The notes beneath the pieces were generated by a model, which worked only from the letters and a program-made list of their open reading frames with translations, searched no databases and was not told the DNA's origin. The translations under genes were made by a program, and so were the position numbers. Of a DNA stretch of 64,000 bases, positions 48,084 to 60,736 are shown in pieces. Source of the DNA: Camillea tinctor. Taxonomy: Eukaryota; Ascomycota; Sordariomycetes; Xylariales; Xylariaceae. How positions within the stretch are numbered: the first letter of the stretch is position 1; each line of letters starts with the position of its first letter. Location of the stretch: contig MU394055.1 of the NCBI GenBank assembly GCA_022578605.1, positions 500,902-564,901 of the forward strand, in the 5' to 3' direction.

Positions 48084-49061
48084 ATGCCATCAGAAGAAAC
48101 AAGAGACAGGACCAGGCCGGGACCGAGACCTTCAGGACCCTCCGGTTGGTTCGCTATACCAGCGCCCTTGGCTCGGTTATTCAAGAAGTTCCCCCTCTTG
48201 ACATATCCTCCGAACGAACTCCCCGCTCGATCACCCGATATTAGGGATGTGGCCACCCTCTACGTATTCATATCCGACAGCGATGCCCTGAAGGGGTTGC
48301 CCAGTTACAATCCGTCTTGTCTGAAGTGGCAGGTAGGGCAGAAGAGAAGCAAATAACCCTATCGTCATCTGGCATCTTGAGACTGATTATCTTCTGCTTC
48401 TGCTCAGACTTTTCTTAAGTTCGCCCGAGTCGAATTCCGCATATTACCTTCCAACAATCATGCCTCTCCTTCCGGCGCGCTGCCTTTCCTCCTCCCTCCC
48501 TCGCAACCGAACGATGTCAAGTCGCAGACCCCTATTCCCTCGAACAAACTAGAACGATATGCGCTCGCCCATGGCGCATCCAAAATACCCGACGTTCCGA
48601 ACCCGAGACTGGAAGCATACGAATCGCTTCTCGACCACCGGATACGGAACGCATGGCTCTATTCTTTATATATATCTCCAGCAAACTCTGCTTTGCTTTC
48701 ACAGCTCTATATAGCTCCCGTTTCTCGTTCGGCACATGTCAGGACGGCCATATTATACCAGCTACGAAGGGCGGCCGAGGCCGAGATAGTAAGGTCGACC
48801 AGGAGGCCCGCGATAGACCCGGCTGTCTTATATAGCGAAGCCAGTGAAGCCTTCCGCGCGTTAGAGACAGTGCTGGGGTCAGGACCTTGGTTCTTCGATA
48901 GCAGCGAGCCGGGCCTATTCGATGCGTCAATATTCGCCTACACGCACCTCGTTCTAGATGAGAGGTTAGCGTGGGAGGACCGAAGACTCGCAGATATCCT
49001 CAAAGAGTGTCCGGGCTTAATAGAACACCGGGATAGAATATTGCACGATTGCTGGGAATAA
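48084..49061 (+). CDS. Metaxin-like mitochondrial outer-membrane protein (Sam35/Tob38 candidate)
   Basis: Exons are 48084-48332 and 48408-49061, giving 300 residues. Metaxin/Sam35 proteins are peripheral subunits of the SAM/TOB complex that inserts beta-barrel proteins into the mitochondrial outer membrane. The N-terminal motif LARLFKKFPLLTYPPNELP resembles the opening of yeast Sam35, and NPSCLKWQTFLKFARVEFRI plus SNNHASPSGALPFLLPPSQ match the thioredoxin-like half of metaxins. The C-terminal half (about 130-300) is the GST-C-like helical domain, with LETVLGSGPWFFDSSEPGLFDASIFAYTHL. The intron (GTAGGG/CTCAG) splits the conserved KWQ-TFLKF junction in phase. The donor GTAGGG is slightly unusual. 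The alternative is Sam37/metaxin-1; the short length and opening motif favour Sam35. Confidence 0.8.
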
Positions 49062-49329
49062 GCATGAATAATGCTATGTACATATTTCTAGATATTAGGA
49101 GTCATATATCGTAGACCTCCTGACGTGTAAAGTAACCGGTTGCTTGCTTTGATGATGATTATAGCACAAATGCATCGCCTTGCACATATATAGTTTACCC
49201 TTTCGTATGGAAGTACAGCTGTTCCCCATCCCTTCCTACTTACTACTGCTATCAAATAAACTCGAGCCACGCTTCTTTGAGGATATCAACATCTCTGTCC
49301 TAGAGACCTCGTGGTAAAAGGGGGGCCTA

Positions 49330-50507
49330 TCACATCTTCGCAGCCAAGTGAACACCACCGTCGATGTTTATAGTAGCTCCGTTCACGTAAGATCTAATCC
49401 CCACGATGATCGCACGTTAGCTCTTTTCTCCTTCTCTTCTCTTCTCTTCTATTTTCTTAAATAAAAAGGGGGCTGGAGGGGGGAGGGGGGGACTGAAAAA
49501 AAGAAAAGAAAAAAAAAAGGACTCCTTACCCAGCACGGCTCGCGAGGAAGATACAGGCGCCGGCGACGTCGCCGGCCCTCCCGTGCCTCCGCATGGGGTT
49601 GCCCTCCTCGATGGCGGCGCGGAAGTTCTTGAACGTGAAGGCCGTCATCTTGGTGTCGAAGGGCCCGCAGGCGAGCGTGTTGACGGTGACGCCGCGCGGG
49701 CCCAGCACCTGCGACAGGTGGCGCGTGAGGTGGTGCAGCCCCGCCTTGGACGCCGTGTACGAGTAGTTCTCCAGCGTCGCCGGCACCGCCAGCGCGTTGA
49801 TCGAGCCGATGTTGATCACGGCCGCGGGGGTCCTCTCCCCTTCCTCATCCTTCCCCTCTTTCGAGTCCTTGGCTTCGAGCAGAGGAAGCAACAGCTGCGT
49901 CATCGTGAACGCCCGCTGCATGTTCAGCGTCACGATCCGCGCCCACTGCGCGTCCGGGAACGTGTCCACCGGCGCGCCCCACGCCGCCCCGCTGTTGTTC
50001 ACTAGCACGTCGAGCCGCGACTCCCGCTTCTTGAGCTCGGCCGCGAGACGCTCGCACTCCGCCAGCTGCAGCAGGTCGGTCGGGATCGCGGCGCAGGTCC
50101 CGGGCCCTTGCGCCGTGAGCTCGGCGGCGGTTTTCGCGCACGCCGAGGCGTCCCGCGACGCGATGTACACGCGCGCTCCGTTCGCGACGAAGCCTTCGCT
50201 TATCATGCGGCCTATGCCGCGTGCGCCTGTGGGGTGGGTTAGTGGGAGGAGAAAGGGGGGAGGTATGGGTTGAGGTAGGGAGATGCTTACCCCCTGTCAC
50301 GAGGACGACTTTTCCCTAGAAGCTGGTTAGTGGACTGAGGGAAAGGGGGGATCAGGCCTAGTAGATGCTATGACGATACACAGAAGTATGAATATATACA
50401 GTGTGCGTGTGACTTATAAGTGCGTGTATGAGAACGCAACTAGGTCAGGGAGATAGTGCTAGGTTAGGTTTACTTACTTTCACATCGAACAAGCTGTTTA
50501 TCTCCAT
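49330..50507 (-). CDS. Short-chain dehydrogenase/reductase (SDR)
   Basis: Exons on the minus strand are 50507-50478, 50315-50291, 50226-49530 and 49393-49330, giving 271 residues. It is a classical SDR with an NAD(P) Rossmann fold: cofactor loop TGGARGIG at 17-24, NNSGAAWG after the fourth strand, and catalytic Ser160, Tyr175 and Lys179 in YSYTASK. The C-terminal NGATINIDGGVHLAAK is typical of the RhlG/3-oxoacyl-reductase-like group. The first two exons are tiny (30 and 25 nt) but rebuild MEINSLFDVKGKVVLVTGG exactly. The substrate is unknown. The gene is GC-rich, and it diverges from the methyltransferase gene at 50962 with 454 bp between start codons, so the two may share a promoter. Confidence 0.9.
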
Positions 50508-50961
50508 CGTCACGATATCAGTTTCAATTGAGAGATGCAATGTGCCTAATGAAGAATATATATATAATTATAAAATTCGTTTTTTTTTTTTTTTTTTTGA
50601 AGAAATGAAAGTTGATAAAACTAAGAATAGTGACGTTGTGAAGGATTGTTGGGATGGGATGAGTTGGATCACCCGACAAGCCGAGGTATCTTTTGTTCGA
50701 TTCAGGGGTTGTTCCACAGTATTCGCACGGTGTCTTAGCCGTCGAGCTTGTCTCCCTTCTCTTTTTGTTAGTTTTGTAAGCTACTATACCCGGTAAAGCT
50801 AGGGTAAAGCAAGGTTAAAGCAAGCTTCACCATATATACATATCATTTTGAGATATCTTTCACGAAATATATCAAATTCTTAGGAGTGTCATCGCCATCT
50901 ACCTTATTGCAACGGTCAGGGGAGAAAGTATACCCACTTAAACCAGCACAAGGGTCAAAAT
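50508..50961. promoter_or_regulatory. Shared intergenic region of divergent SDR and methyltransferase genes
   Basis: 454 bp between the two start codons. Contains a T19 run at 50580-50598, an AT-rich segment at 50820-50880 and no ORF of note. Shared regulation is possible from layout only. Confidence 0.4.
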
Positions 50962-51853
50962 ATGGCTCAAGAACCTCCAGTGCCCATTGCATCTCTCTTC
51001 AGAGACACCACAGGAACGGAATACGAATCCCGGTGGGACATATGTTGGAGCGAAAAGCGGACGCCCTGGGATCGCGGCGGGCCTAGCTGGGCGCTCTACG
51101 ACATTTTGAAGGAGAAATCGGAGCTCTTTTCGCTCCCGGGAAGCAGCATTACCAGAAAGACCGCCCTGGTTCCCGGTTGTGGTACTGGCTACGACGTCCT
51201 GCTCCTTAGCACCTTCGGATTCGACGTATATGGGCTGGATTTATCAGCCGGGGCCACGGCAGCGGCAAAGAAGTACGCCGAAGGAGTGATGGGAAAGAAA
51301 GGAGGCCCTTATGAGCCGCAAGAGGGTGTCGAGAGAGGAGCGATTACCTGGCTCACGGGAAACTTCTTCGAGGATGAGTGGCTGAATACTATAGAAACGT
51401 CAACCGGCACTCCTGTGAAGTTTGACCTGATATTTGACTACACCGTGAGCTGAGCAAATTCCACGGCTAATTGCTTGCCCCATACCCTTCTTGCTTATAC
51501 GCATATAGTTCTTCTGCGCACTGCCCCCCTCAATGCGGCCGGCGTGGGCGCGGCGGATCTCGGACCTGCTAGCTAGCGAGGGTAGACTTGTTTGTCTGGA
51601 ATTCCCTTCCGAGAAGAGTCCCTCGGAGCTTGGCCCCCCTTGGGCCTCTCCGCCACATGCGTACGAGGCCTATCTCTCTGCTCCCGGGGAGGTGGTCCCG
51701 ACGGACGAGCACGGCGGTGTACTAAAGGAGAAGATGGGTCCGCGGCAAACAGATGGTTTGAGAAGACTTCTGCATACGAAGCCTAGAAGAACTCATTCAT
51801 CTAACATCGGAGACGGTGCAACTCAACATTGCATATCTGTGTGGTCACACTAG
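50962..51853 (+). CDS. SAM-dependent thiol/thiocyanate methyltransferase-like protein (TPMT family)
   Basis: Exons are 50962-51444 and 51509-51853, giving 275 residues. TPMT-family enzymes transfer methyl from S-adenosylmethionine to sulfur, thiocyanate or halide acceptors. The SAM-binding motif I is PGCGTGYD at 71-78, followed by the acidic strand end VYGLDLSAGA; the N-terminal WDICWSEKRTPWDRGGPS matches the family's WDxxW...TPWD signature. After the intron (GTGAGC/CATATAG) FFCALPPSMRPAWARRISDLL and the ending HCISVWSH are typical of the fungal members. The product is probably cytosolic, with no signal peptide. The upstream in-frame region has no better start. It is divergent from the SDR gene; substrate unknown. 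Confidence 0.88.
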
Positions 51854-54502
51854 GCTGTGGTAGAGTTGGCATGCTATAGAGAAGCGGAAACCAGCGAGTA
51901 ACTAAGCTTGACAAAAGTTCTATGTATTAGTTGAGAGTATAAATAGTGGGCCTAAACACTACTCTAAGTGACCCCCTTGTTCATATCTTCACGGACTATG
52001 TACGCATAATACAGGATGAGCGGAGCGGTCTCCCTCCGTGGAGAAACAAGCTTCGGGAAGATCTAAGCGATCTCGTGGGGTCAACGTCAACGCTCTGATG
52101 ACTTAGCATCTTCCGCGGATCCGACTTGCGGCTCCGACTTATGTCTCGCGTCGCGAGGCACCGGTCAGTCCGTCCTAGGAGGTTTAGAATAAGGTTTAGG
52201 GATATCTTTACTAAGCATTGATGCTCCCGAGGTCCGCCACGACCTGGATCATCATATATTTGCGCCCCCAAGAGCCTCAAGTTCGGTGTTTGTAATCAAG
52301 ACATTATGCCGACCTGACAACCTACTCTTGGCACTTACGTCTTTTCTACCGATGCCTCTGACCTGCCTCAGAATTCCAGGAGACGAGTTTGCTTCTTGTC
52401 TCTATAATATATCATACTACCGGGGTCCGAGAATTGTAGGTGTATATGTACGGTCTCTTGTTTTCATCCCCGCTCTAGGAAGGATTACAAATCGGAATAT
52501 GCATAGAGTAGGATTTGCTTCGATTTATAGGTAAAATTATTAAATTCTATTACTCAAAAAAGGGCATGGTATTTTACAGTGATGATGACAGGAGCAAAAT
52601 ACGTTAGCATATATGAAGAGGACAGGGGAGTGGGGATTTTCCGCAAGTGTAAATACGCTTGTCTGGCCATTTATCTTCAGCTCTAGCTCACTTCTCAACA
52701 ATATAACCCGAATTATACACATAGTTAAGGTCTGGAATATGATGCTTACGTCTCAGCTGATATCTTTATTGCGAGTATTGTGAACACTTTCGGGTCATAT
52801 CCGTCGTGTTAGTTCCAACTTCCACGTGTATCATATTGGGCTCGCCTATCAGAGACTCAAGAAAAAATGCCGATAACCTAAATGGGAATTTTATCTCTGA
52901 CATAAGATGTATGAAGAAGCTTTTTTATTTCGTCCAAAAATAGAATACGTCTGGGGTTGTGGATCCTTAGTTTTTGGGCGAAGTCTCTGGCATGTCTCCC
53001 AAGCTTTGAGCTTCAGCGCTACCAAGAGAGTTAGCATACCTACCTAATAAGGAGTGGCGTTCTACTTCTAGAAGATATGATGCCAACACTATGGGGCTAA
53101 GACGCGAGGTGTAATATCCTAACGAATATAAGTTTGAAAATGTTTTTCTTCCTCTCAGACATGACTCTTTTAGTAATGATAGCTACGGGCAGGTTCTCTG
53201 GTGTGCGGTAAGGCGGGAGGTCCCCCCAGAATAAGCCAATTTCTATGAGTCTATCATGCAATATAGGAGAGAAACATAATAGCTACAGCAGGTTCTTAAT
53301 TACAAGTCAGCATTGGTGTGAGCGATATTACTTGCAATATCTTCGTGGCATCATTCATCAGCGGCGCTTTGTCATAAAATCCATATTTCTATTTGCAAGG
53401 GGACGTTTTCTACTCTGTGACTATAAACTGATCATCACCGCTCACACGTTGCATTGCGGGGAGTTTCAAGCAGACAACGCCTTCTCAGCGGCTATATTCC
53501 GTGGAAACATACGAGCGGAACAAGAACCCCCCTGCTAGACTAATGAAAATAACGTCCGTGGGTGGACTTCACAAATTCTAGGACGTTGTAAACCTAGGCT
53601 GGGCTTCTAAAACCCCGTACTTAAGACCCATCAGCTGGCATATTAGCCTTTCCCTCCTAGCTCTGACGTGATACATGCATCCCATCAGAGCTTGGAACTA
53701 GTTAATTGCTCTAGTTAGGTAAATGATCGAATGTATAATAGCCTACAAACGACGTTGGGAGAGCAACATCCTTGCGGGGATTTGGAGGGGGGAGGCTGTG
53801 GACAACTAAGTGAAACTACACTAGAATTATAGGTAGACGGGTCATCAAGTCACGGAACGATGAACACCATCTCAATATTCTAAATCCCGGCATCTAGGGA
53901 TCTAAGTGGGGAGCCGAGGTAACTTACATAGGATAGCCTCGAACAGACGTCAAGCAACATCTTACCAACACTTCGTGATGACCACTCACATCGCAATCCG
54001 AAAGCAGCTTTCATTGCCATTGGTGTTTGGTGATATTACTATTAGGTAATTGAGTAAGGGGGTCAGATCTGATGCATAGTACTTCCTAGGGAGTGACTGC
54101 TTCGTAAGCCTGGAGATTAAGTTTATGCCATCCGGGCATTATTAGTCTTGAGTTATCCAAGTGACCGTTACCCGGTGAAAGGGTCAAATACTTTTCATGG
54201 GCTAAAACATTGACTTAGACTTCCAAAATAGTGACCCGCCTCGCTTCCAATTTGTCTAATAAAAAAAGAGCCGAAGGCGCGTTGTCGGAGGTGGGAGGTG
54301 CGATATCCGACTAAGAAAGTATGAGCTAGCATGGAGTTCGATATTGTTGTTGCGCTTGGAGACAAAGGGGGGATGAGGGTGTGGAAGGTGAAAGTGGGCT
54401 CTACCGGGGTGTGATATTTAATACTGCTTGGACATCCTATCAAATTCACCTAGAAGGCAAATCTACAGCTCTAACGAGTACAGCTCTAGCAAATATTTCA
54501 CC
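51854..54502. other. Long intergenic spacer, 2.65 kb
   Basis: No supported gene. Composition is AT-rich without obvious repeats; ORFs at 52286-52534, 53245-53538 and 54195-54449 lack family features. I saw no transposon remnant or RNA gene. Confidence 0.55.
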
Positions 54503-56936
54503 ATGTGTGGCATCAGTGTCGTCGTATCTCTTAAGCGCAACGTCCCTATTAAGATCGTGTCTAATGGGCATACTAACAGTGCTCCTAACGGTTATAAACT
54601 AAAGAACGGTTCTACCAACGGTGCCGAGCCCAGCTTACGGAGTGACCTCGAATCAAGGCTGCAGTCTAGTCTTGAGAAGATAGCTCACCGTGGTCCTGAT
54701 GCAAGTGACATCTGGATCAACCCGGAGAATACGGTTGGTACGTTTACCAGAGCTACTACCCTGTGCTATATCAAATACTCATCCCATTTTGCAGGCCTCG
54801 CCCATTGCCGGTTGTCCATAAACGACCTATCGCCGGGCGGTGTCCAGCCTCTTCATGATGACGAGGGTCATATCCACGCTGTAGTGAATGGCGAAATATA
54901 CGATAATGATCGACTCAGAGAACAGTGCATCAAAGCCACTGGGTATAAGTTCAAGGGCCACAGCGACTCTGAGACCGTTGTTGCCTTGTACAAGCAATAT
55001 GGTGCCCCCGGGTTCCTAGAGCACATGCGGGGCGAGTTCTCCCTTGTGATCTACGACGACCGCACCGGTGAGATTATTGCGGCCAGGGACCGGTTCGGCA
55101 TCAAGCCCCTTTTCTGGACCGTTGTGGGGGACAAGCTATTGATCGCTGCTGAGGTGAAAGCCTTTCTGCCTCTTGGTTGGAAACCCGAGTGGGATGTTGA
55201 GAGCATCGCTCTTATGTCTTGTTACTATGCGGGAAGGACGGTGTTTAAAGACGTCAGAAGGGTATACTGCTCCATCATTGCCTGTCGTTTACATAGAACA
55301 GGAACTCCACTAAAACTTGGCGCCAAATAGGTCGAACCCGGTTACTACATGGTGGTATCACCAGATGGTGACATAAAGCATCACGAGTACTGGGACTTCC
55401 AGTACGCAAACAAAGTCCGTACATCAACCCACCCATACTCGAAAACCCCTAGGCTAATATGGTAACATTTAGCACAAAGTAGAAGAGCGTTCGGTAGAGG
55501 ATATGGTCTTAGCAGTACGAGAGAAGATCATAGAGTCTATTAGGTTACGGCTACATGCAGATGTGCCAGTAGGCATTTACCTATCTGGAGGACTTGACTC
55601 GTCTACCGTCGCTGGTGTCGTTAAACATCTAGTGGAACAAGAAGGTGAAAAGATGGGTAACATTTCGGCGACGGAGAGGATAGCCTGCTTCTGTATCTCA
55701 TTCGACAAGAACTCTGGTTACGATGAATCTGGTATGTATAGTCTTATATGCCCGGATATAATCTATTATCAAGCCGACTAATTGGGAACTTTAGATATTG
55801 CAGCAAGAACAGCCGATTTCCTCGGTGTGCAGATGCACACCATCCACATGAACGAAGAGGAGCTGGCCAAAAACTTTGAGGATACGGTTTGGCACAATGA
55901 ACATCCCGGATTTGATCTGAACACCGTCGGCAAGTTCGCCTTATCCGAGCTCCCGCGCCGCGAGGGTTTCAAGGTGATACTCAGCGGCGAGGGTGCCGAC
56001 GAGCTGTTCGCCGGCTACCCCTGGTTTCCGAACGACTTCCTACTAGAGCCCGACTACGCCAAGCCCGAGCTCGTGCTACAGCAGAATGACGAGCTCCGCA
56101 AAGAGCTGCACGCCAAGGCTCTCGTGGATTTCAAGGCTTCGCTCGTGGCCATGGGGACGATACCGAGCGAATACCAGCTCGACCCGGACCTCAGCAAGAG
56201 GCTAAACCACACCTTCAGTCCCGCCGCCTTCGCCATCAGCACTATGGCCTCGCCACTCCTCGCCAAGCCGCTACAAGCCAAATACACGGCCACAGAGCGG
56301 CTGCGGGCCAAAATCGACGCCTGGTCGGCGTCGGCGCAGGAGAGCGTAAAGCACGACTGGCACCCCCTGCACACGGCGATGTACGCCTGGAGCAAGACCT
56401 TCCTGCCGAACATGCTCCTAACCGCGCTCGGCGACCGCTGCGAAATGGCGCACAGCATCGAGGGGCGACCCCCCTTCCTCGACCACGAGCTCGCCGAGCT
56501 GGTCAACGGCCTGCCGCCGAGCGTGAAGATGCACTACGGGCCGGATGCGTCGGGTCCGGCGGCCGGGAGCAGCACGTGGTGGCAGCACGGCGCGAGCTCG
56601 AGCACGGCGCACTTCTGGGAGAAGTGGATCCTGCGGGAGGCGGCGAAGCCGTTCATCACGGAGGAGCTGTACCACCGGCGTAAGCACCCGTTCACGGCGC
56701 CGCTGGCGTGGCCGCGCGGGGGCCCCCTGCACCGCCTCTTCGAGCGCCTGCTGACGCGCGAGAACGTCGACCGCGTCGGGTTCCTCGACTGGGACGGCAC
56801 CCGCGGCGCGCTCGACCGGGCTTTCGGCGAGAAGGCCGACGTCGGCGCCCTAAGGGAGGTGCTCACCGCGGGCGGGCTCGTGACGATGAGTCAGCGGTTC
56901 GGCGTGCCGAGGGCTGACGTTGCAGAGTGGGTGTAG
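54503..56936 (+). CDS. Asparagine synthetase (glutamine-hydrolysing), long AsnB-like type
   Basis: Exons are 54503-54737, 54795-55261, 55331-55414, 55473-55731 and 55795-56936, giving 728 residues, against 572 for yeast Asn1. The enzyme converts aspartate to asparagine using glutamine and ATP. Start MCGIS places the nucleophile Cys2 after Met removal. The glutaminase domain shows HRGPDASD, LAHCRLSINDLSPGG, VVNGEIYDN and ARDRFGIKPLF; the synthetase domain has the PP-loop SGGLDSS at 300-306 and LSGEGADELFAGYPW. A ~50-residue low-complexity insert separates MCGISVV from HRGPD. The extended C-terminus (WEKWILREAAKPFI onward) fits the longer bacterial AsnB-like or fungal second-type enzymes. The third intron uses an unusual GTCCGT donor, chosen because it alone gives YANK-HKVEERSVEDMV in phase. 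Exon 5 is markedly GC-richer than exons 1-4. Confidence 0.9.
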
Positions 56937-57784
56937 ATCAAAAGAAAAAAAAAAGATGGACAAAAAGAAATGGCGTGTTTTATGTGCCGGATAGCCTATG
57001 CATGATGACGATACTGTTGAATGTGAGATAGAGTCTGACTCAGAATTTAGTTACTGGCTTGGACGAGCTGATACCTCTCCCCTTTACTTAATGTATAGCC
57101 CGTCGAGGGAGAGAGGGGGAGTAATCCAAAAACACCTTGATGTCGAGTGTGCAGAAGCAAAGGCTGTTGGCCTCTTTGAATTTTGTCAGCGTTGATGTAC
57201 ATTCAGGCTTCGTTGTTCGTATCAAGTTATTAGCAGTCAGAAGCTGCGATGTCTAGTCCTTCTACCCCCAACCCCCTTTTCTCCTCGTTCGTAGCTCGGA
57301 ACTCCATATAGATACAGCCGTATTGAAATAATTCAAATTGGACTACCCGAACTTTTCTCTATAGCCTACGTAGATCTAATTCGCTAGTCTTGAGGGAATG
57401 AGAACAGATGATTGTCTTCGGAGCTAGCTATCACTCTTAGCTATGGTGCTGCCCCTGAAGCAAATGGCGAAATGGAGAAGGCATCTTTTTCAGCTAATGT
57501 GGCGCCTTAGCTGGAATATATAAGCTAAAGGAATCGCATGGCCATCACCGTACGTCGGGATTGGGAATGTAATGTCGATATGCGTTATTTTAGTGCCAGC
57601 TCCTTAAGTCTGCACACACATATTTCGTAAGTCTCAGTTATGTAGATATTGCAGAGCTTTTTTTTCCCATCACAGTACCTTGCAATCCCGAATATACAAA
57701 GTACCATAAAAGTCACCCAAGGCTTAGGAGCAAGAGTACTTTTTTGCAGGCATACAGCTCCCACGAGATGGTAGGGCTATCCTA
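56937..57784. other. Intergenic between convergent genes, 0.85 kb
   Basis: 3' flanks of asparagine synthetase and gamma-glutamyl phosphate reductase. Only a featureless 65-residue ORF (56998-57195) and AT-rich sequence. Confidence 0.6.
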
Positions 57785-59271
57785 TCATAGTGTGAGCTTT
57801 TCGTGTTTGAAGGGCTTCTTCCCCGGCCCTTCTCCATACGTAGCCGTGACATGACCTTGCCCCCTAAGCTTGTACATGTAGGTTGTTAGGCCATCCAGGC
57901 CTACCGGCCCTCTAGCATGGATCTTGTTCGTACTTATGCCGACTTCCGTGCCGAAGCCATATCTCATACCGTCGGCGAATCGGGTAGATGCATTCCAATA
58001 AACACCAGCAGCAATGACACTGGACATAAACTTCTCAGCGAGTTCCGAGGAGGAGGTTAGGATAGCATCCGTGTGTCCGGAGCCGTGGACGTTGATGTGA
58101 GCTACTGCCTCATCAAGGCCAGACACTGTCTTAACCGCCAATGTGAGGTTCAAAAATTCGGTATCAAAATCAGAGTCCTGGACGTCTTCAATTTTCGAAG
58201 ACAAATCTGAGGATATCTTGCTAGTTATGGCTGCCTTCGCCTTTGCATCACAGCGTATCGTGACCCCCTTAGCTATCAATGCCTCTGCCGCTCCAGGCCA
58301 GAGCGACTCCAGCGCAGACTCCTGGATCAGCAGGGTTTCTAGGCTGTTACACGCAGCAGGGTAGCTCGTCTTAGAGTCAACAAGGATCTCGGCAGCCATA
58401 TTGGGGTCGGCAGATTGCTCGAGGAATATTGAACATAGACCATCTGCATGACCCAAAACGGGGATCTTGGTGTTAGATTTGATATGTCTGACTAATTCAT
58501 TGGAACCTCGGGGAATGACCAGGTCAATGTATCTGTCTTGGTCTAATAACTGCTGGATGGCATCTCTCGTGGTGACGAGTTGGATAGCGTCATTGGGGAC
58601 TTGGGTCTTCTCCAAAGCAGCGGATATGACCTTGGAGATGGCTACAAACGACTCAGTCGACTCCTTGCCCCCTATTTTATTTTATCATTTATTTTCGGTT
58701 AGCAATGTCACTCTTACACTTTCGTTACAGAGAAAAGGGCGAGCCAAACCTTTGAGAATAGCAGCATTTCCTGACTTCACGGCAAGAGAGGCGATATTAG
58801 CTATAACCTCTGGGCGAGCTTCGAAAATGATCAAGAGCACTCCGATAGGGCAGGTAACCCTGGTCAACTCCAGACCGTCATCAAGTTTCGTCCTCAAGGT
58901 TATCTGACCAACTTTGAGCCGGTTAGTCCCATTGCGTGGATTCAAGCGGGCTGACAAGGTGCTAGCTCACCCGGGTCCTCAAGATCTCGGACATCGAGGA
59001 TTCCTTTCAACATGTCTTCCCATTTACCCTTCTTCCCTAGATCCAAGCGCGAGACCAAGCTCTGGCTTAGCTGACCACTCTCTGCAGCCACACGGGCAAG
59101 CTCAAGATCTCGCGCATTAGCGGCTAGGATCTCATCCCGGGCCTCTGCAAGTCCGGCATGTATGGCAGTTAAAGCATCGTTCCTGGCGGATGCGGGCAGC
59201 GTGGCAAGAATGCGGGATGCGCCATTGGCTGCCTTTGCGGCGTCAACAGGAGATGCATTTGTTAATGACAT
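57785..59271 (-). CDS. PRO2: Gamma-glutamyl phosphate reductase (glutamate-5-semialdehyde dehydrogenase)
   Basis: Exons on the minus strand are 59271-58971, 58911-58750 and 58671-57785, giving 449 residues (yeast Pro2: 456). It reduces gamma-glutamyl phosphate with NADPH to glutamate-5-semialdehyde, the second step of proline synthesis. Landmarks: [35 protein letters not shown] across intron 2, [24 protein letters not shown], the catalytic Cys262 in [13 protein letters not shown], and [22 protein letters not shown] near the end. It is a stand-alone enzyme as in bacteria and yeast. Introns are GTGAGC/CAAAG with a GACTAAC branch point and GTTTGG/AATAG; both phases close. The region before the start has a GAACGAAC repeat in its leader. 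It is convergent with asparagine synthetase; no functional coupling is implied beyond amino-acid metabolism. Confidence 0.95.
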
Positions 59272-60570
59272 GATTGATAGAATGTCTTATCCAACGAACG
59301 AATGAGCGAGCAAACGAACGAACGAATGGATAAAGAGGAGGTATGGGGAATCGACGATGCTCCTATTAAACTTGACTCATACGGATCGATATGAATGAGG
59401 AAGGGTTTGTAAATGTGAAGTAAATGGTTGGACGCTCGGACCATACCCCAATTGGGTACTCACCTTGTTTTTTTTGTTTTTTGATAGCCAAAGATTACAT
59501 ATTAGTCATCGATCAAATACTATTAGTTACGTAGGTTAGTTACACTACATAATATTCAATTCAAGGTTATTTCAGTGTTGGACATGTACAAACTGAAGAC
59601 CCTAATGTAACAATACTTCCTTCTCTCTCTTTCAACAACTCGGTCTATGGTATTTAAACTTTCTTTTTATTTCTTTCAATAACTTAGGTACATAGACGGG
59701 GGTCCAACAAGGTGTGTTCCATCCTTACTGACATCAATGTTCTTAAAGATTAACCTCAAGCTGCATAGGTCGGGTGTTACAGACATATAATCTATTCTTA
59801 GGTAATCTAAGTTACTCTTCTTATATAGGTTACAATTGATATCATTGAATCCAATTATTATCCCATTTTATTTACTTGTCTTGTCTACTTGTCTATCTAC
59901 GATTTCTATCAATTGAATTCAGTAGCTTCCAGTGGAATGTTGACATCGATGGTCATAACACCGTCATAGCACCAATTAACTAATCGGTAGAGTGTCACAA
60001 CTACCGTGCATAAGCGCAAAATCCTTCCTAAGACTAAACTTGGGAACAGAGTTGGGTTATACAACATCAACCACAATAACAACAATAACAACAGCCTCCT
60101 AATAATGAGGTCTCATTATGGGTTAAATTTAACCCGTATTACTACCATGGCAATTCTATACTATCGAGGCTAATCAATACCTACAATATTTGGAGGCGTC
60201 CATAACATAGCTGGAGGTAATGCTGCTTAGGGTTACTATCTCCTTCAGGCTAGGACTCCACCCAACCCGGAACCCTCAGCCGATGAGGATCCGAACATCG
60301 GGAGTGCTTCTTCCTCGGTCATTCGGTCTTCCGATAGTACAGATCTAAAAGTACAACGCAAGCTCGAAACGCTCATTGTGACTGGATGCTAGCCATGGGT
60401 CGAGTCCCCTCAACTGATCCGACCAGCCGATTCCCACATCCCTGATAGACAGGTCAGAGGAAAAAGTAGAATAAGTAATCCATTTTTGGACATTGGCCGT
60501 ATCGGAGAGACCCACCAACTCCTACACCGTTCCAGTCGTAAAGGCCAAAAAAAAAAGGGAAGGAAAAAAA

Positions 60571-60591
60571 GAGAGAGAGAGAGAGAGAGAC
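60571..60591. repeat. (GA)n microsatellite
   Basis: About ten GA units following an A/G-rich stretch in the divergent promoter region. Confidence 0.85.
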
Positions 60592-60736
60592 AATGAGAAA
60601 ATGGAGAGGGGGGTGTTTTCGTCTTATTTCCCCAGGCTAATGCCATTCTTGCGTTCACCTCTCCGCTTTACGAGTCACCTTGCAGGCCTATTCACTTGTT
60701 TCGAGCCATGAATTCTATTCGGTTACTAGTTGTATG

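Noticed and set aside
51854..54502. Possible degraded transposon in the gene-poor 52-54.5 kb spacer
   Set aside because: No transposase-like ORF, terminal repeats or target duplications were seen by eye; the AT-rich composition resembles the other spacers.
54503..59271. Asparagine synthetase, Pro2 and MFS as a biosynthetic gene cluster
   Set aside because: Pro2 is a housekeeping enzyme, orientations are mixed, spacers are long and no core synthase is present.
60385..60420. tRNA-like T-arm string GGGTCGAGTCCC
   Set aside because: It lacks one T of the TTCGA loop and no acceptor, D-arm or anticodon stem can be drawn upstream.
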